A stretch of DNA of 64,000 bases from Anaeramoeba flamelloides (taxonomy: Eukaryota > Metamonada > Anaeramoebidae), in assembly GCA_027625915.1 (NCBI GenBank), contig JANTQA010000075.1, positions 2,790,001-2,854,000 on the forward strand, written 5' to 3'. Below the pieces are notes generated by a model. The model saw only the letters and a program-made list of their open reading frames with translations. It searched no databases and was not told the DNA's origin. Shown piece after piece: positions 60,158 to 64,000 of the stretch (its first letter is position 1; each line of letters opens with the position of its first letter). Both the position numbers and the translations under genes were made by a program.

Positions 60158-61489
60158 ATCTTTTAAGAAAATCAAATTGAGATATTTTTTTTTTTATATA
60201 ACAAGTTCTATGTTATTAATAAAAAAAAAATCAAAAAAATCGAAGAATACAAAATAACCATTTTAACCTTGTAAAAAATAGTAATTTCATTTTTACACAC
60301 TCTAGTAATAAATTGACATGTATCTAATATTATTTCTTTTATTTGAATGTTTTAATCTAAAAAACTTGGTGTAGAGTTCTTAAGGGGCAAGCAACCTTAA
60401 AGCCAAAATTTTTAATTTTTAATATTTTGAAAAAGATGAGAAAAAAATGTATTTTTCTACTGTAACTATGCTTATTTGATTTTTGGTATTCAAACTACTT
60501 TCGAAAAACAATTTATTAATTTTTTTTTTAATTCAAATATAAAATAAAATACTACAATGTAATCTAAAGTTGAATTTGTCTTTTCTACTTTGGGAAATGT
60601 TAAACGATTTACCTTTTGTTTCTTTTCTCATGATTTTATTGTGGAATTTTATTTTATGATTGAAAAAAAAAAATTAATAACCATTTTGGGAAAAATACAT
60701 CGATTAATTGGAAACCTTATTGAAAACTAAAAATAAAATCAATAAAAAGAATAAATAAATCAACTATAAAGAATAATTCATTATATTATTGCAAATCAAA
60801 TTAACAATTACAATTTTAAATCTCCTTTTATATCGAAACCCCAATGTGATTGGTTTTGTAGATCTAAAATATAGTCAAATTTTTTCAAAAAATTTTTAAT
60901 CATAGATCAATTTATCAAAGAAAATCCACAAGCCAAAAGTTAATATTACAAAAAATAATGTTGTGTTCAATCATCCATTTTGAATTAATTCATTCATTTT
61001 TTTTTCTTTTATTAATCCTTTCCTTTCATTTTCAGGTTTTATAAAGGTTTTCAATTAAAAATCGGATTGATCTTTTTAGCCTGTTTCACTTTTTTCCCCG
61101 ATTGTAAATTCTTTTTAAATAAGCATTTTAAATTATAAAAATATTCGACACAAAGTGAAAATACATAAAACATTTTTTTGATCCAATTAAAAATTTGTAA
61201 AAAAATTAAATTATTAGTGTTGATATAAATGTTTTTTCGATCAATAAAACAAATCTAAAAAAAAAAAAATTAACAATTTGATGGTATCACGGGTTGAATT
61301 TCTTTTTTTTACTTTTTTTTTCAAAATTAATTGTGTTTTTTGTGAAGATCTTTGTATTGATCAATTATTATTTTTATCACTTCAAAATATTTTATATTTA
61401 TCCAAAATTTTATTAACCTGTAAATTAATATTAATTTAGGATTCTAAATTGTAGATAAATATCTTAATTTGTCATTTAAAACCTATCTA

Positions 61490-61659
61490 TAAACTATTTT
61501 TCAACAATTTTGATACACTTTATTAAGTTAATGGAAGTTGTTTTGGGTGTATTATCCCAATATTCTTATCACAAAAATATTTTCTAATTTTGGGATAGAG
61601 AACCATTTTTTCTAATTTTGTTGGTTGTATTTGCTTTTGAAAATTTTTATTCTCTTTTT

Positions 61660-61728
<69 letters not shown>

Positions 61729-61970
61729 TTTTTTTTTTCTACTTTTTTTTTTTTTTAAAAAGATCATATGGAAATAAAAAAAAACTTTGAAAAGAAAAAT
61801 AATTACTGTATAAATTTTAACTATTTAATCGTCTTTTAAAAATGAATTTAATTATTATCAACAATTCTTATTTTTAATTTTTTTGCTTGAAAGTTCAATA
61901 ATAAAAAATCTGTAATGCTCATTTCAAAATTTTTAACTCACTTTTTTATAGTTTTTATTTTTTATTTTAT
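61490..61970. repeat. Dispersed repeat family D, copy 4 with 63-nt T run
   Basis: Colinear with the other copies up to the first inverted word (TTTCAAAATTTTTAACTCAC), then lost, so the 3' arm is missing. The T/C tract found in all copies has grown into an uninterrupted T run at 61661-61723. Confidence 0.65.
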
Positions 61971-62328
61971 CGAAACACTAGCTAAAATTCCTGGAAATTA
62001 CATCCAAACGAACTACCAACCAACCCTAACATACCTATAATCGCCAGAATAATAGGTTTAAAATAACTGCCACTAATATATTTTAATAGAATTAATATTT
62101 TTGAAAAATGTAAGAATTTGGACTTTAACCAAAATATGAAAAGTAATAATTTTTCCTTCAATTGTATCCATATAATATCCATAAAAACAAAAAGAAATGT
62201 CTCAAAATTACTTATGATTACATTTTTTTATTAAATATAATTAAATCTAATATTTTAAATGATTGCATTAGTAAAATAATAGTTTTTTTTTTTCACAAAA
62301 GATCTTATGGTTAGAAAAATAAATCTAA

Positions 62329-62529
62329 TACAGTCAGTTTCACTTTTAAGGCATAAACTTTCAACGAAATTTAAGGCACAAAAAAAATCTCAAATTAAGG
62401 CACAAAATTCAGATTCTAGTAAAATAAATTGTAAAAATTACAATTCCAAAAAATGTGCCTTAATTTGAGATTTTTTTTGTGCCTTAAATTTCGTTGAAAG
62501 TTTGTGCCTTAAAAGTGAAACTGACTGTA
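62329..62529. mobile_element. TA-flanked palindromic MITE, family A (copy 3, nearly intact)
   Basis: Ends TACAGTCAGTTTCACTTTTA on both sides, identical over at least 20 bases when inverted. The arms continue AACTTTCAACGAAATTTAAG, GCACAAAAAAAATCTCAAAT and TAAGGCACA with almost no mismatches for about 85 bases. It is the cleanest and probably youngest copy in the window. Confidence 0.85.
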
Positions 62530-63599
62530 AAGAAAAAATGAAAATATAAAAATTTTAAATAAAAAATTCCAAAAACAGTAAAAAAATATACAAATTCCGG
62601 TACATAGTGCCCCACTTTTTGGAATCTTGGAATACGAATTTATTAATCACAGTTTGTGGGATCTTATTTATTAATAATATTTCTATCGGGTTTTTATAAA
62701 TCCTGTTTCTGGACGTGGATAATTTTTATTTGGTCATGTAAATAATATAATATTTATTACTTTAATATTTTAATTATTCTTCTTCTACTCTTTTTTATTA
62801 AGTAAATTTTCTTTGATTACTCCTTTCTCACAATAAATAAAAGTAAAATAATAGTTTTACAAATATTTTTAATTTTCTTCATAGGTTTAGAACTTAAGGG
62901 GGTGTATTTTTTTTAAAATAAAATAAAAAGTTTTTCGAGAAATTTAAAAAAAAATTTTTTGTAATTTGTGTTTCGACTTATGAAAGTGAAAAGTTAACTT
63001 ATTCTAAGTAATTAATTAATTTGAGTATCTTTTTTGAAATCGGGAATTTACATGTTTCCAATATAAAACTAAAAAACGAAGACTATTATTTTGTTTAAGA
63101 ATTAAGCTAATTCTTGAAAATAGAGTTTCATATTATTCGTTTTATGTTGGAAAGTATTGATTTCGAAATAAAATTTTTTATTTGGTTATTATTTTAAATA
63201 TGTAATATTTATATTCAAATATTAGCCAATAAAACTAATTGTGTTATTTGTGGTTTAATAAATGAATATTTGATAGAAGCTTAACAGAAGTTTCTCAGTG
63301 AAATTGGGATTTATTAAACAAATTGTTTTTCTTTTATGTTTTAAAAAAATTTTTTTCTGGTTTTCAAAAAATGAAAAAAAATAGCTAAATAATTGTAAAT
63401 TTTGAAAAATTTTTTTTAACAAATTGTTTAGTCTTATTCACAAGAACCTTTATAAGAATTCAAATGATTTTTTACAATAAAAAAAAATGATTTTGAATTT
63501 TGAGGATAAAATTACTAATTCCCAAATACCTACAAGAAAATTTTATTTTGAAAAATCACATTTCATCTTAAATTAAAAAACAAAATTTCTGAGTTTAAA

Positions 63600-64000
63600 A
63601 TTAGCAAATCACTTTAAAAATTTAATTATTATAACTATCCTACTTAAAAAATACAATAATTTACGAATCAGTTGGAAATATCAATTTTTTGGTTAACCAA
63701 AAGTATTATCTCAAATCAGAAAAACAATATGTATATTAATATTAGGGGTAAAAAAAACTTGATATAGTTAAATAATTATTAAAATGGCATTAAAAATAAT
63801 AAAAAATTGTTATATTCTGAGAATACAATGAATTTAATAGTTTATTTTTTCAGTAAAATTGGAAAAAAAATTGTTTTAACACAAATAATAATCTTTGTTT
63901 TTTTTTTTTAAATTGAGGAATTGTAAACTACACTCTAAGTGCCGATTTACTTAAATTCCTTTTCAGAAATTTAAGTGTAAAATCATAGATTGTATGAGTA
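63600..64000. repeat. Dispersed repeat family G at the window edge
   Basis: About 63680-63870 matches 8870-9050 in direct orientation (GGTTAACCAAAAGTATTATC, TTTTTTCAGTAAAATTGGA). About 63920-63990 matches 8670-8730 in inverted orientation (GTAAACTACACTCTAAGTGC). The element probably continues to the right. Confidence 0.5.

Larger units (their letters stand above)
60158..64000. other. Intergenic, no gene seen
   Basis: AT-rich to the window's end. Holds a 63-base T run, the family D copy 4, the best-preserved family A MITE (62329-62529) and a family G element at the right edge. A 66-codon minus frame at 61982-62182 has a slightly less biased start (FGCNFQEF end) but no recognised match. Confidence 0.55.

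Noticed and set aside
1-64000. CRISPR arrays, operons, ribosome binding sites, rRNA genes
   Set aside because: The window is eukaryotic nuclear DNA with spliced genes. The direct repeats seen are simple, tandem or transposon-derived, and no rRNA-like conserved block was found.

Overview
This window is nuclear DNA of an AT-rich, intron-bearing protist. The signs are spliced genes, eukaryote-only families (a uL5/RPL11 of eukaryotic type, SEC61-gamma, signal peptide peptidase, a tau-tubulin-kinase-type kinase, a NECAB-type EF-hand protein), long A/T-rich spacers, and Asn/Lys/Glu-rich low-complexity tracts in coding exons. TAA, TAG and TGA all act as stops. The gene content and style would fit a free-living amoeba or amoeboflagellate (something Anaeramoeba-like is one possibility), but I cannot place the species from this window.

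Layout: 1309-3421 (-) NECAB-like EF-hand/ABM protein, 5 exons; 7454-11051 (-) SERBP1/HABP4-like protein, 3 exons with a 1.84-kb intron; 15736-17640 (+) an intronless RING / pseudokinase / PCMT fusion; 20526-21855 (+) a THH1/TOM1/TOM3-type seven-pass membrane protein; 28816-29838 (+) a small protein disulfide isomerase whose active site is split by a 5-nt microexon; 32074-33498 (+) a THOC6-like WD40 protein; 38059-38840 (-) and 39029-39420 (+) a divergent RPL11/SEC61G pair; 43752-51620 (-) a TTBK-type kinase whose two coding exons are separated by an apparent 6.08-kb intron; 56936-57397 (-) a small HNH-type zinc protein; 58856-60157 (+) signal peptide peptidase. Coding sequence is about one sixth of the window.

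The rest is very AT-rich spacer packed with short DNA-transposon-like elements: TA-flanked palindromic MITEs of several families, long-inverted-repeat elements, a tandem array, and at least one decayed LINE with a poly(A) tail (about 41.66-43.11 kb, minus strand). Several sit inside introns, including both long ones.

Exon joins were made by eye from reading frame, GT...AG boundaries and recalled family sequences. A consistent side result is that most 3' splice sites read AAG or TAG after A-rich sequence instead of a pyrimidine tract followed by CAG. The genes are mostly housekeeping and are not an operon-like system. ER function recurs (SEC61-gamma, PDI, signal peptide peptidase), as does RNA/translation (RPL11, THOC6-like, SERBP1-like).
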